Source: JBDSKH01 sp035556655
GTDB lineage: Bacteria > Actinomycetota > Actinomycetes > Actinomycetales > Microbacteriaceae
Direction: 5' to 3'
Length of the DNA stretch: 64,000 nt
Assembly: GCA_035556655.1 (NCBI GenBank)
Contig: DATMFW010000069.1
Span: forward strand, 1-64,000
Shown here: in pieces, positions 15,647-24,827 of the stretch
Layout of the letters: each line of letters starts with the position of its first letter
How positions within the stretch are numbered: position 1 is the stretch's first letter
Position numbers and translations under genes: made by a program
The notes under the pieces: model-generated
Databases searched by the model: none
The model's input: only the letters and a program-made list of their open reading frames with translations
What the model was told of the DNA's origin: nothing

Positions 15647-18600
15647 GTGTATCTGAAGAGCCTCACCCTCAAGGGGTTCAAGTCCTTCGCCCAGCCGACC
15701 ACTTTCGCCTTCGAACCGGGGGTCACCTGCGTCGTGGGCCCGAACGGCTCCGGCAAGTCGAACGTCGTCGATGCGCTGGCCTGGGTGATGGGCGAGCAGG
15801 GCGCGAAGACCCTGCGCGGCGGCAAGATGGAGGACGTCATCTTCGCCGGGACCTCCACGCGCGGCCCGCTCGGCCGGGCGGAGGTGCTGCTCACCATCGA
15901 CAACTCCGACGGCGCGCTGCCGATCGAGTACACCGAGGTCACCATCTCGCGCACGCTGTTCCGCAACGGCGGAAGCGAGTACGCCATCAACGGCGAACAG
16001 TGCCGTCTGCTCGACGTCCAGGAGCTGCTGAGCGATTCCGGGCTCGGCCGCGAGATGCACGTCATCGTCGGGCAGGGTCAGCTGGATCAGGTGCTGCACG
16101 CGAGCGCGGAGGAGCGCCGCGGCTTCATCGAGGAGGCCGCGGGGATCCTGAAGCACCGCCGTCGCAAAGAGAAGACGCTGCGCAAGCTCGACGCGATGCA
16201 GGCCAACCTGACCCGTCTGAGCGACCTGGCCGGAGAGATCCGCCGGCAGCTGAAGCCCCTGGGTCAGCAGGCCGAGATCGCTCGCGAGGCGCAGACCATC
16301 GCCGCGATCGTGCGCGACGCGAAGGCGCGTCTGCTCGCCGACGAGGTCGTCGAGCTGCGCTCGGCGATCGAGCAGGTCGGCCGCAGCGAGAGCGAGCGCA
16401 AGACGGAACGCCTCGTGCTGCAGGAGCAGCTCGACCAGGCGAAGCTGCGACAGGGCCGACTGGAGCAGACGATGTCGGGCGATGCCGTCGACGGCGCCCG
16501 TCAGGTCGCCTTCGGGCTCGAGCAGGTGCAGGACCACCTGCGTTCGCTGTACACGCTGGCGAATCAGCGGCTCGCGCTGCTGGGTCAGCAGGCCGAGCTG
16601 CCGGGGATGTCGACGACGATCTCGCCGCGCATGGTCGAGGACGCCCGTGAGGAGGCCGCGCGTCTGTCGGCCGGGGTCGCCGAGGCCGAGGAGCAGCTCG
16701 GACGGGCCTCCGCCGTGACCGTCACCGCGAAGGCGAGCCTGGACTCCCTCGACGAGGAGATCAGCGCGCAGAGCGCCCTGGTATCGCAGCACGACCTCGA
16801 GCAGGGCAGGCTCGACGGGCTCGTCAACGCGGCCGGATCGCGCCGTGCGGCGACGCAGGCCGAGCTCGACCGCGCGCGCACGGCGCTCGAGCAGGCCGAG
16901 CAGCGGCGTGAGCACGCGCGCTCGGAACTGCTGCAGCTGGAGGGCGAGGAGGGCGCCGTGGCCGAGGACGAGTCCCTCGCCCGCGCGCTGGAGACCGCGG
17001 AGTCCGCCGTCACCGCTCTGCAGGCCGAGGTCGAGACCCTGCGCGAGCACCTGCACACCGACGAACGCGAGCGCGATGCCCTCGCCGCCCGCACCGGGGC
17101 CCTGTCGCTCGCCGTCGACCAGAAGGACGGCTCCGGAGCGATCGTCGGTGCCCGCGGCATCCGCGGCCTGGTCGCCGAGCACATGCAGGTCCGCGCGGGG
17201 TACGAGGCCGCGATCGCCGCGGCGCTGGGTTCCCTGGCGGATGCGGTGCTCGCCGATGACCGGGACGCCGCGATCGCGGCGCTCGCCTCCGCCCGCACCG
17301 GCGACGCCGGCCGGGTCGAGATCATCGTCGCCGACGCCGAGGCGAGCACGCCGGTGGCCGGCCTTCCGGCGGGGGCGGAGTCCGCGGCCGCTCTGGTGAC
17401 AGCGCCGGACGGCATCCGCGGGCTGCTGGCCCGGGTGGTCGTCGTGGATGATCTCGACGCGGCCCGCGCGGCCTGGCCCGCGCTGCGCACGCTCGGCGAG
17501 TTGACCGTCATCACCCGCGACGGCGACGTGCTGACCGAGCACGTGCTGCGCGGCGGGTCCGGGGGAGGGCGCAGCAAGCTGGAGCTCATCGCCGAGCGCG
17601 ATGCCGCCCAGGAGCGCCTGGTCGAGGTCACGACCTCGATCGAGCGCCGGAAGTTCGCGCTGGCCGAGAAGCGCGAGGCGCTGGATCTGGCGCAGATCGA
17701 CGCCGCGCAGGCGGCCGCGGCGCTGAAGGAGTTCGACGCCCGGCTCGCGGAGCGCAGCGAAGCGCTCGGCCGGTCGCGGGTGGCGTTCGAGGCCGCCTCT
17801 GCCGAGGGCGAGCGCCTGGCCGAGACGGTGCGTGCGCTCGGTGCAGCGGTCGCCGAGGCGGAGACCGCGGTGGAGCACGCCGAGGCCGAGCGCGACGCCC
17901 ACGCGGCGACGCCGCGACCGATCCTCGACGTCAGCGCCCGCGATGCCCTCGTCGTCGAGCTGGATGCCGCACGGGCCGGCGAGGTGCAGGCCCGGGTCGA
18001 TCTGGAGACGGCACGCGAACGCGTGCGTGCCCAGCTCGCGCAGGCCGAGTCGCTGCAGAAGCAGCTCGAGGCCGAGCGCGCCGCCGCCGAGGAGGCGGCC
18101 CGCCTGGCGGTGCTGCGCCAGCACCAGATCGAGGCGGCCTCGCGAGTGCTCGAGGCCCTGCCGGCCGTGCTCGACACCGCCGACCGGTCGGTGTCGGAGG
18201 CGCGGGTGGCGCTCGCCGCCGCCGAGGCGGACCGCGCGAAGCAGAACACGGAGCTGAACGAGCTGCGTGCCGCGGAGAGCGCGCTGCGCGAACGGCTCGC
18301 CGGGCTCAACGAGAACGTGCACGGCCTGGAGATGCAGGTCTACGAGAAGAAGCTGCACCTGTCGACGCTGCTGGAGCGCTCGGCCGAGGAGCTCGGTCTC
18401 GACGAGGAGGTGCTGATCGCCGAGTACGGCCCCGACGTCCCGGTCCCCGTCGACGCGTCCCCGCCGAGCGGGTCGAGTAGCGACGCGGAAGAACCGAGCC
18501 GCTCGAGTAGCGACGCGGAAGCACCGAGCGGGTCGAGTAGCGACGCGGAAGCGTCGCGTGTCGAGACCGCGCCCGCCGACACCCCCCAGACCACCCCTTT

Positions 18601-19282
18601 CGACCGCGCCACCCAGGAGCGCCGCCTCGCCACCGCCGAGCGCAAGTTCGCCCAGCTCGGCCGGGTCAACCCGCTGGCCCTCGAGGAGTTCGCCTCGCTC
18701 GAGCAGAGGCACAAGTTCCTCACCGAGCAGCTCGCCGACCTGACCGCCACCCGTAAGGACCTGCTGCAGATCATCGAGGAGATCGACGAGAAGATGCAGG
18801 ACATCTTCGCCTCGGCGTTCGAGGACACCCGCTCGGCCTTCAACCAGGTCTTCCCGGTGCTCTTCCCGGGCGGGACGGGCAGCCTGCACCTCACCGATCC
18901 CGAGAACATGCTCACCACCGGCATCGAGGTGACGGTGCGCCCGGCGGGCAAGAAGATCGAGCGCCTGTCGCTGCTGTCCGGCGGCGAGCGCTCCCTCGCG
19001 GCCGTCGCGCTGCTGATCGCGATCTTCAAGGCCCGCCCGAGCCCGTTCTACATCATGGACGAGGTCGAGGCCGCTCTGGACGACGCCAACCTCGGGCGGC
19101 TGCTGACGATCATGAAAGACCTGCGCGAGAACTCCCAGCTCATCGTGATCACTCACCAGAAGCGCACGATGGAGATCGCCGACGCCCTCTACGGCGTCTC
19201 GATGCGCCAGGACGGCGTGAGCGCCGTCGTCGGCCAGCGCGTCGCCGCAGAGCGGGTCGAGACCGCGCAGCGGGTCGAGTAG
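15647..19282 (+). CDS. smc: Chromosome segregation protein SMC
   Basis: This 1211-residue condensin ATPase has Walker A GPNGSGKS (31-38), a long N-terminal coiled coil, a hinge at about 500-640 (GARGIRGLVAEHMQVRAGYE to the HVLRGGSGGG region), a C-terminal coil, the signature LLSGGERSLAA near 1110 and Walker B FYIMDEVEAALDD near 1134. It compacts and segregates chromosomes with ScpAB. The GTG at 15647 has a GGAAGGG site and the canonical N-terminus VYLKSLTLKGFKSFA. Two oddities occur: a repeat-encoded insertion at about 940-975, and a C-terminus (VETAQRVE, then TAG) made of the genome's palindromic repeat. Confidence 0.97.
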   Translation: MYLKSLTLKGFKSFAQPTTFAFEPGVTCVVGPNGSGKSNVVDALAWVMGEQGAKTLRGGKMEDVIFAGTSTRGPLGRAEVLLTIDNSDGALPIEYTEVTISRTLFRNGGSEYAINGEQCRLLDVQELLSDSGLGREMHVIVGQGQLDQVLHASAEERRGFIEEAAGILKHRRRKEKTLRKLDAMQANLTRLSDLAGEIRRQLKPLGQQAEIAREAQTIAAIVRDAKARLLADEVVELRSAIEQVGRSESERKTERLVLQEQLDQAKLRQGRLEQTMSGDAVDGARQVAFGLEQVQDHLRSLYTLANQRLALLGQQAELPGMSTTISPRMVEDAREEAARLSAGVAEAEEQLGRASAVTVTAKASLDSLDEEISAQSALVSQHDLEQGRLDGLVNAAGSRRAATQAELDRARTALEQAEQRREHARSELLQLEGEEGAVAEDESLARALETAESAVTALQAEVETLREHLHTDERERDALAARTGALSLAVDQKDGSGAIVGARGIRGLVAEHMQVRAGYEAAIAAALGSLADAVLADDRDAAIAALASARTGDAGRVEIIVADAEASTPVAGLPAGAESAAALVTAPDGIRGLLARVVVVDDLDAARAAWPALRTLGELTVITRDGDVLTEHVLRGGSGGGRSKLELIAERDAAQERLVEVTTSIERRKFALAEKREALDLAQIDAAQAAAALKEFDARLAERSEALGRSRVAFEAASAEGERLAETVRALGAAVAEAETAVEHAEAERDAHAATPRPILDVSARDALVVELDAARAGEVQARVDLETARERVRAQLAQAESLQKQLEAERAAAEEAARLAVLRQHQIEAASRVLEALPAVLDTADRSVSEARVALAAAEADRAKQNTELNELRAAESALRERLAGLNENVHGLEMQVYEKKLHLSTLLERSAEELGLDEEVLIAEYGPDVPVPVDASPPSGSSSDAEEPSRSSSDAEAPSGSSSDAEASRVETAPADTPQTTPFDRATQERRLATAERKFAQLGRVNPLALEEFASLEQRHKFLTEQLADLTATRKDLLQIIEEIDEKMQDIFASAFEDTRSAFNQVFPVLFPGGTGSLHLTDPENMLTTGIEVTVRPAGKKIERLSLLSGGERSLAAVALLIAIFKARPSPFYIMDEVEAALDDANLGRLLTIMKDLRENSQLIVITHQKRTMEIADALYGVSMRQDGVSAVVGQRVAAERVETAQRVE
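18464..18568 (+). repeat. Three in-frame 30-bp tandem repeats inside smc
   Basis: Units at 18464-18493, 18494-18523 and 18524-18553 share the core TCGAGTAGCGACGCGGAAG and encode SGSSSDAEEP, SRSSSDAEAP and SGSSSDAEAS. The stretch after the last unit (CGTCGCGTGTCGAGACC, 18552-18568) completes the palindrome seen between genes. The reading frame avoids the TAG present in the repeat. The units lie in a loop between EVLIAEYGPDVPVPVD and PFDRATQERRL. Confidence 0.93.
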
Positions 19283-19346
19283 CCGCGAAGCGGCGTGTCG
19301 AGACCGCGCAGCGGGTCGAGTAGCCGCGAAGCGGCGTGTCGAGACC
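19255..19346. repeat. Tandem REP-like repeats at the 3' end of smc
   Basis: Two identical 33-bp palindromes (19273-19305 and 19314-19346, starting GGTCGAGTAGCCGCGAAGCGG) are spaced by GCGCAGCG, and a truncated copy precedes them at 19255-19264. The smc stop codon TAG is at 19280-19282 inside the first full copy. The second abuts the stop of the convergent GH13 gene. They may form a bidirectional terminator. Confidence 0.9.
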
Positions 19347-19347
19347 C

Positions 19348-21009
19348 CTACGTCAACCGCTGATCCCCCGGCCGGATCACCCGCAGCCAGCGGTACCCGT
19401 ACGCGTCGAGGTCGAGCTCGACGAGCCCCCGCGGCGAGAGCTCGGTGACCTGCTGCTGCAGGAGGTCCGCGACGCTCGATCCCGCGGGCTCCCCGGCGAC
19501 GCGCAGCTTCACCCGAACGGGCTCTGTCGAGAAGTTGTGCAGCGCGACCATGCGCCCGGTGTCGGCGGTCATCGAGTGGGCGAGCACCGCATCCGCGTCG
19601 TGCTCGAGGATCTCGACCTCGCCCCAGCCGATCTCGGCCGATGCGCGGTAGCGCTTCACGAGCCTGATCACGAACTTCAGCAGCGAGTCCGGGTCGTGGC
19701 GCTGGTCGACGACGTTGACGTGCTCGGGGGCGTAGGCGCCTTCGGGCGGCGTGGCGACGAGGCTTCCGCGCCGTGCCCGCGAGAACCCGCCGTTGGGCTC
19801 GGTGTTCCACTGCATCGGTGAACGCACCGACTGCCGTCCGCCGATCTCGGGGTTCTCGCCCATGCCGATCTCCTCCCCGTAGAACAGCACCGGGGTGCCG
19901 GGCAGCGAGAACAGCAGGCTGTAGACCATCCGGATGCGCCGCGGGTCGCCCTGCAGCATCGGCGGAAGCCGGCGCACGATGCCGCGGTCGTAGACGCGCT
20001 GGTCCTCCTCGGGTGCGAACGCCGCGAACACCTCCTCGCGTTCGGCGTCGGTCAGCTTGTCGAGGGTGAGTTCGTCGTGGTTGCGCACGAAGTTGGCCCA
20101 CTGCGATTCCGGGGCCAGGGCGGGCCGCTGCCGCAGCGCTTTCGCGAGCGGCCGCGCATCCGACCGGGCCAGCGAGAGGTACATCGCCTGCATGCCGATG
20201 AAGTCGAACTGCATGCTGAGTTCGGTCCCGGCGGCACCGCCGAAGAACTGTTTCTGGTCGCGGTAGGGCAGGTTGACCTCGCCGAGCAGGACCGCCTCGC
20301 TCGAGCGGCGCTGCAGGAACCGGCGCAGGTCGCGCAGGAACTCGTGCGGATCGGCGATCTCGGTACCGGCCGGCGGCTCGATGAGGAACGGCACGGCGTC
20401 GACGCGGAACCCGCTGATGCCGAGCTCGAGCCAGAACCCGATGATCTTCGCGATCTCGTCGCGCACCCGCGGGTTGGCCACGTTGAGGTCGGGCTGCTCG
20501 CGGTAGAAGCTGTGCAGGTAGTACTGGCCGGTCTTCTCGTCCTTCTCCCAGACGCTGGTCTCCTCACCGGGGAACACGGTCTCGGGCTGCTTCGCCGGGG
20601 GCGTGTCGCGCCAGACGTAGAAGTCGCGGTAGCGCGAGTCGAGGCTCGAGCGGGCCGCCCGGAACCACGGATGCTGCTCGGAGGTGTGGTTGACCACAAG
20701 GTCGACGATGACGCGCATCCCGCGGTCCTTGGCGGTGCGGATGAACTCGGCGAAGTCCCCGTGCGAGCCGAGCCGCTCATCGACCCCGTAGAAGTCGGTG
20801 ATGTCGTAGCCGTCGTCGCGCTCGGCGGTCGGGTAGAACGGCATCAGCCAGAGGCAGGTCACGCCGAGGTCGGAGAGATAGTCGAGCCGGTGCGACAGCC
20901 CCTCGAAGTCGCCGCAGCCGTTGCCGTCCCAGTCCATGAACGTCTCGACGTCGAGGCAGTAGATCACGGCGGTCTTCCACCACAGGTCGCTGGTGTCGGT
21001 GATCTTCAT
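19348..21009 (-). CDS. GH13 alpha-amylase family enzyme (trehalose-synthase-like)
   Basis: This 553-residue glycoside hydrolase begins WWKTAVIYCLDVETFMDWDG. The GH13 catalytic residues are D204 (GISGFRVDAVPF), E244 (LLGEVNLPY) and D312 (NFVRNHDELTL). The domain plan and the FMDWDGNGCGDF variant of the first motif are closest to trehalose synthase/maltose isomerase-like proteins, but a fused maltokinase is absent. It probably rearranges or hydrolyses alpha-glucans or maltose in the cytoplasm, since no signal peptide is seen. The ATG overlaps the upstream flavin oxidoreductase stop (ATGA), so the two form an operon. Confidence 0.85.
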   Translation of the reverse strand: MKITDTSDLWWKTAVIYCLDVETFMDWDGNGCGDFEGLSHRLDYLSDLGVTCLWLMPFYPTAERDDGYDITDFYGVDERLGSHGDFAEFIRTAKDRGMRVIVDLVVNHTSEQHPWFRAARSSLDSRYRDFYVWRDTPPAKQPETVFPGEETSVWEKDEKTGQYYLHSFYREQPDLNVANPRVRDEIAKIIGFWLELGISGFRVDAVPFLIEPPAGTEIADPHEFLRDLRRFLQRRSSEAVLLGEVNLPYRDQKQFFGGAAGTELSMQFDFIGMQAMYLSLARSDARPLAKALRQRPALAPESQWANFVRNHDELTLDKLTDAEREEVFAAFAPEEDQRVYDRGIVRRLPPMLQGDPRRIRMVYSLLFSLPGTPVLFYGEEIGMGENPEIGGRQSVRSPMQWNTEPNGGFSRARRGSLVATPPEGAYAPEHVNVVDQRHDPDSLLKFVIRLVKRYRASAEIGWGEVEILEHDADAVLAHSMTADTGRMVALHNFSTEPVRVKLRVAGEPAGSSVADLLQQQVTELSPRGLVELDLDAYGYRWLRVIRPGDQRLT

Positions 21010-21965
21010 CGGCTCCGCACCGCCTCGATCAGCTCGGGGGCCATCGCCAGGAACGGCTCCTGGTCCTGACCGACATGGTGCAGGTAGACGGCGTCGAACC
21101 CGATGCCGACGAGGTCCCGGATGCGGTGCGCCAGTTCCGCCGGATCGCTCGCCACCAGCACCGCATCCCGCACTTCCCGCTCGGTGGCGCCGGCGGCCGC
21201 GGCCTCGAACGCCTCCGGGGTGTCGAGGTCCCAGGTCAGCGGCGGCCGCACGGTGCCGCTTCTCCACTGCTCGCTCGCGATGGCCAGCGCTTCCGCGTCG
21301 CTCGGCGCCCAGCTGAGGTGCACCTGCAGAGCGATCTCGCCCCGGCCGCCTGCGCGGCGGTAGGCGTCGACGGTGCGCGCCACCGCATCCGGGGCCTGTG
21401 CGACGGTGATGAGCCCGTCCGCCCACTCGGCCACCGCCTCCGCGGTCTCGGGGCTGACGGCCGCCGCGTGGATCGCGGGCGGTTCGGCGGGGAGGCTCCA
21501 GATGCGGGCCCGGTCGAGCGTGACGTGTCCGGTTCGGGTGATCTCCTCGCCGGTGAGCAGCGCGCGGATCGCCTGCGCACACTCCCGGTATCGCTCGGCC
21601 CGGACGGGCTTGGGCGGCCAGGCCTCGCCGGTGATGTGCTCGTTCACGGCCTCGCCGCTGCCGAGAGCGGCCCAGAACCGGCCGGGGAACAGCTCGGCGA
21701 GCGTCGCAATGGCCTGCGCGATGATCGCCGGGTGGTAGCGCTGACCGGGGGCGGTGACGACTCCGAACGGCAACGAGGTGGTCGCCAGAGCCGCCCCCAG
21801 CCACGACCAGGCGAACCCGGAGTGGCCCTGCGCCCGGGTCCAGGGCGCGAAATGGTCGGAGCACATCGCGGCGTCGAACCCGGCGCGCTCGGCGCCCTGG
21901 ACGGCCCGCAGCAGAGCCGACGGGGCGAGTTGTTCGTGCGAGGCGTGGAATCCGACCGCGGTCAT
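21006..21965 (-). CDS. LLM-class flavin oxidoreductase (TIGR03885-like)
   Basis: This 319-residue luciferase-like TIM barrel begins AVGFHASHEQLAPSALL and includes AALGSGEAVNEHITG. I recognise it as the TIGR03885 type, regarded as a probable non-F420 flavin enzyme that evolved within F420-type families. Substrate is unknown. The gene is upstream of and overlaps the GH13 gene, an association that suggests a shared carbohydrate-related role, although this is inference. No clear SD precedes the ATG. Confidence 0.82.
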   Translation of the reverse strand: MTAVGFHASHEQLAPSALLRAVQGAERAGFDAAMCSDHFAPWTRAQGHSGFAWSWLGAALATTSLPFGVVTAPGQRYHPAIIAQAIATLAELFPGRFWAALGSGEAVNEHITGEAWPPKPVRAERYRECAQAIRALLTGEEITRTGHVTLDRARIWSLPAEPPAIHAAAVSPETAEAVAEWADGLITVAQAPDAVARTVDAYRRAGGRGEIALQVHLSWAPSDAEALAIASEQWRSGTVRPPLTWDLDTPEAFEAAAAGATEREVRDAVLVASDPAELAHRIRDLVGIGFDAVYLHHVGQDQEPFLAMAPELIEAVRSR

Positions 21966-22029
21966 CTGTTCGAGCCTGGTCGAGCCCGGCGGTGCGCGAC
22001 GAGGCTCGCAGCAGGCTCTCAGCCCGTGA

Positions 22030-22617
22030 TCAGGCGTTCAGCATGGCCCCGGAGTCGGGGTCGATCTGCTCGATCGGCGTGCCGTTCACCGTCAGCACCC
22101 GCCAGCGGTCGCCGTCGAGCCGGAACCGCGACACCGACCCGTTGGTGATGCCCGGCAGCCGGAACCCTGCCAGGGCCGACAGCGTGTACCGGATGATCGT
22201 GCCGTGGCAGACGATCATCACGTCGCTGTCGCGGTAGTCGTCGGCGATGCGGGCCAGCGCGGCGGTGCCGCGCGAGACCACCGACGCCAGCGACTCCGCA
22301 CCGGGGTAGTCGCGGTCGGGGTGACGGGCCACCGTAGCGCTGGAGGACTCGCCCTCCAGCACGCCGTAGTCGCGCTCGGCGAGTGCCTCGTAGGCCGGTC
22401 CGAGTTCGAGCCCGAGGTCGTCGGCGATGATCTGCGCCGTCTCGCGAGCGCGGGACAGCCGCGAACTGACGATCACCTGCCATCCGCCGTCGCGCAGCAG
22501 TTCGGCGGCCTCATGAGCCTGGGCCCGCCCGGTGTCGTTGAGCGGGATGTCGCTGGCGCCCTGCAACCGATCGTCGCGGTTCCAGTCGGTCTGGCCGTGG
22601 CGGATGAAGGCGAACAC
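22030..22617 (-). CDS. Histidine phosphatase (phosphoglycerate-mutase-like)
   Basis: This 195-residue protein has the RHG catalytic motif in FIRHGQTDWN at its N-terminus, giving the phosphohistidine nucleophile, and a second conserved histidine in IVCHGTIIRY. Length and pattern fit the small cofactor-independent-looking phosphatases of the dPGM branch, often acting on phosphosugars or cobalamin precursors; the substrate is not predictable. The GTG start at 22617 lies only 23 bp from the divergent ftsY start. A TAGGCT hexamer 7 nt upstream on the minus strand suggests a leaderless mRNA. Confidence 0.87.
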   Translation of the reverse strand: MFAFIRHGQTDWNRDDRLQGASDIPLNDTGRAQAHEAAELLRDGGWQVIVSSRLSRARETAQIIADDLGLELGPAYEALAERDYGVLEGESSSATVARHPDRDYPGAESLASVVSRGTAALARIADDYRDSDVMIVCHGTIIRYTLSALAGFRLPGITNGSVSRFRLDGDRWRVLTVNGTPIEQIDPDSGAMLNA

Positions 22618-22640
22618 GCGTCTGAGCCTAGGCTGCTGGC
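22618..22640. promoter_or_regulatory. Symmetric divergent leaderless promoter
   Basis: The 23 bp between the histidine phosphatase GTG and the ftsY ATG contains AGCCTAGGCT at 22625-22634. It reads TAGGCT on both strands, as a -10 hexamer 6 nt before the ftsY start and 7 nt before the phosphatase start. One palindrome could therefore drive two leaderless transcripts. Confidence 0.6.
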
Positions 22641-23510
<870 letters not shown>

Positions 23511-23513
23511 GGC

Positions 23514-24827
23514 TCACCGCACGGTGACGTTCAACCGCCGCGGCACTCCCGCACGCCCGAGCCGCGCGGTCAGCTCGCGGGTCAGTGCGTCGGCATCGAG
23601 GGCGGGGTCCGACACCACGACCTCGGCGACGAGCCGTGCTCCGAGCAGGTCGTCGGGCTCGCTCAGCACCGTCGCGTCGACGACACCGGGGATCGAGCGC
23701 AGCGTCGTGCCGACCCGGGTCAGCGAGAACAGCTCGCCGCCGGAGTCGACCAGATCGCCGTGGCGGCCCTCGACCACCAGACGCCCGCGGTGCACGCGAC
23801 CGAGGTCGCCGGGATCGTGCAGCACGCCGTGGCTGAGCGGTGAGGCGATCCGGAGCCGGTGGTCGGCATCCACCTCGATCCGCACCCCCGCGAGCGGCCG
23901 GCCCTCGATCGTGACCGTCCCGGTCTCGGTCGTGCCGTAGCAGTCGAGCACCCGGGCGCCGTGCGCCGCCAGTCGCGCACGCAGGGCCGGCGGCAACCCG
24001 GAGGAGCCGGAGATCACCAGCCGCACGCCGTCGAGCACCGAGGGTCCGGCGTCGAGCATCCGCGCCAGTTGCGCGGGGACCCCGGAGATCGTGGCCGGCC
24101 GGCGCCGCACCGCGAGCTCGGCCTGCTCCAGCGGTCGCATGCCGCTGGCCAGCAGCGTCGTCCGCCCGCGCACCAGGGCGGCGAGCATCGTGGTCAGCCC
24201 GTGGCCGTGATCGGGCGGGGCGAGGGCGAGCACCGGGCCGGCGGGCAGGTGCACGCGGCGCTCGGCGTCGGCCAGTTGCAGCATCCCGCGCCGGCCAGGA
24301 CCCCCGCGCACGGTGGCGCCCGGCACGCCGCCGGTGCCCGTGGAGAGCAGCAGGATGCGGCCGTGCGGGCGGTCGGGGAGGGGGGACGGGGTGTCGGCGC
24401 GGTCGACGATCTCCCAGGACGCGACCACCGCATCCAGAGAGCCGGCCAGCACCGAGACATCCGCATCGCCGTGCCGCGGGCCGATCGGCATCGCATCGAC
24501 ACCGGCGAGCCCGGCAGCGGCCAGCGCGACGACGAAGTCGATGCCGCCGTCTCCGCGGATGCCGAGGGCGGTCCCGGCTGGCCAGCGCTCGGCCATGGCC
24601 ACCGCCGTCGCGGTGATGGCCGCCTCCAGCTGCGCGCCGGTCACCGCATCGTGATCGCGCACCAGCAGCGGGGTGTGCGGGGCGCGCAGCGCCGCGACCC
24701 CCAGCACCGCGGCGAGGCCGCCCCGGCGCAGGACGGGCAGCGTGCCCCGATGACGCAGCAACCCCGACCTCAGCAGCAGAGACCCGGTCGCCGCGAGCGG
24801 AGCGAGTGGGCTCGCCCGCAGGCTCAT
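23514..24827 (-). CDS. AMP-binding (acyl-CoA synthetase-like) protein, degenerate motifs
   Basis: This 437-residue ANL-superfamily protein is shorter than the usual 500-550. It keeps the CYGTTETGTV motif (A5) and a recognisable EGRHGDLVDSGGE region (A7/A8). The phosphate-binding loop reads STGTGGVPGATVRGG, lacking the lysine of the common TSGTTGxPKG form. The C-terminus ends PRRLNVTVR with no A10 GK-lysine. It probably binds a carboxylate and nucleotide but may be impaired in adenylation. It overlaps the SDR gene by ATGA and is convergent with ftsY with a 3-bp gap. Confidence 0.78.
   Translation of the reverse strand: MSLRASPLAPLAATGSLLLRSGLLRHRGTLPVLRRGGLAAVLGVAALRAPHTPLLVRDHDAVTGAQLEAAITATAVAMAERWPAGTALGIRGDGGIDFVVALAAAGLAGVDAMPIGPRHGDADVSVLAGSLDAVVASWEIVDRADTPSPLPDRPHGRILLLSTGTGGVPGATVRGGPGRRGMLQLADAERRVHLPAGPVLALAPPDHGHGLTTMLAALVRGRTTLLASGMRPLEQAELAVRRRPATISGVPAQLARMLDAGPSVLDGVRLVISGSSGLPPALRARLAAHGARVLDCYGTTETGTVTIEGRPLAGVRIEVDADHRLRIASPLSHGVLHDPGDLGRVHRGRLVVEGRHGDLVDSGGELFSLTRVGTTLRSIPGVVDATVLSEPDDLLGARLVAEVVVSDPALDADALTRELTARLGRAGVPRRLNVTVR

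Noticed and set aside
18464..18553. Possible CRISPR array (30-bp repeated units)
   Set aside because: The units are directly adjacent with no spacers and lie in frame within smc. No cas genes are present.
19255..19346. attC-like or insertion-sequence terminal repeats
   Set aside because: The elements have no transposase, integrase or target duplication and recur as single or paired palindromes at gene ends, fitting REP-like elements better.
15584..20101. A 1505-codon open frame antisense to smc, and other long antisense frames elsewhere
   Set aside because: High-GC codon bias leaves the opposite strand free of stop codons. The translations are low-complexity with no family motif, while smc on the other strand is unambiguous.
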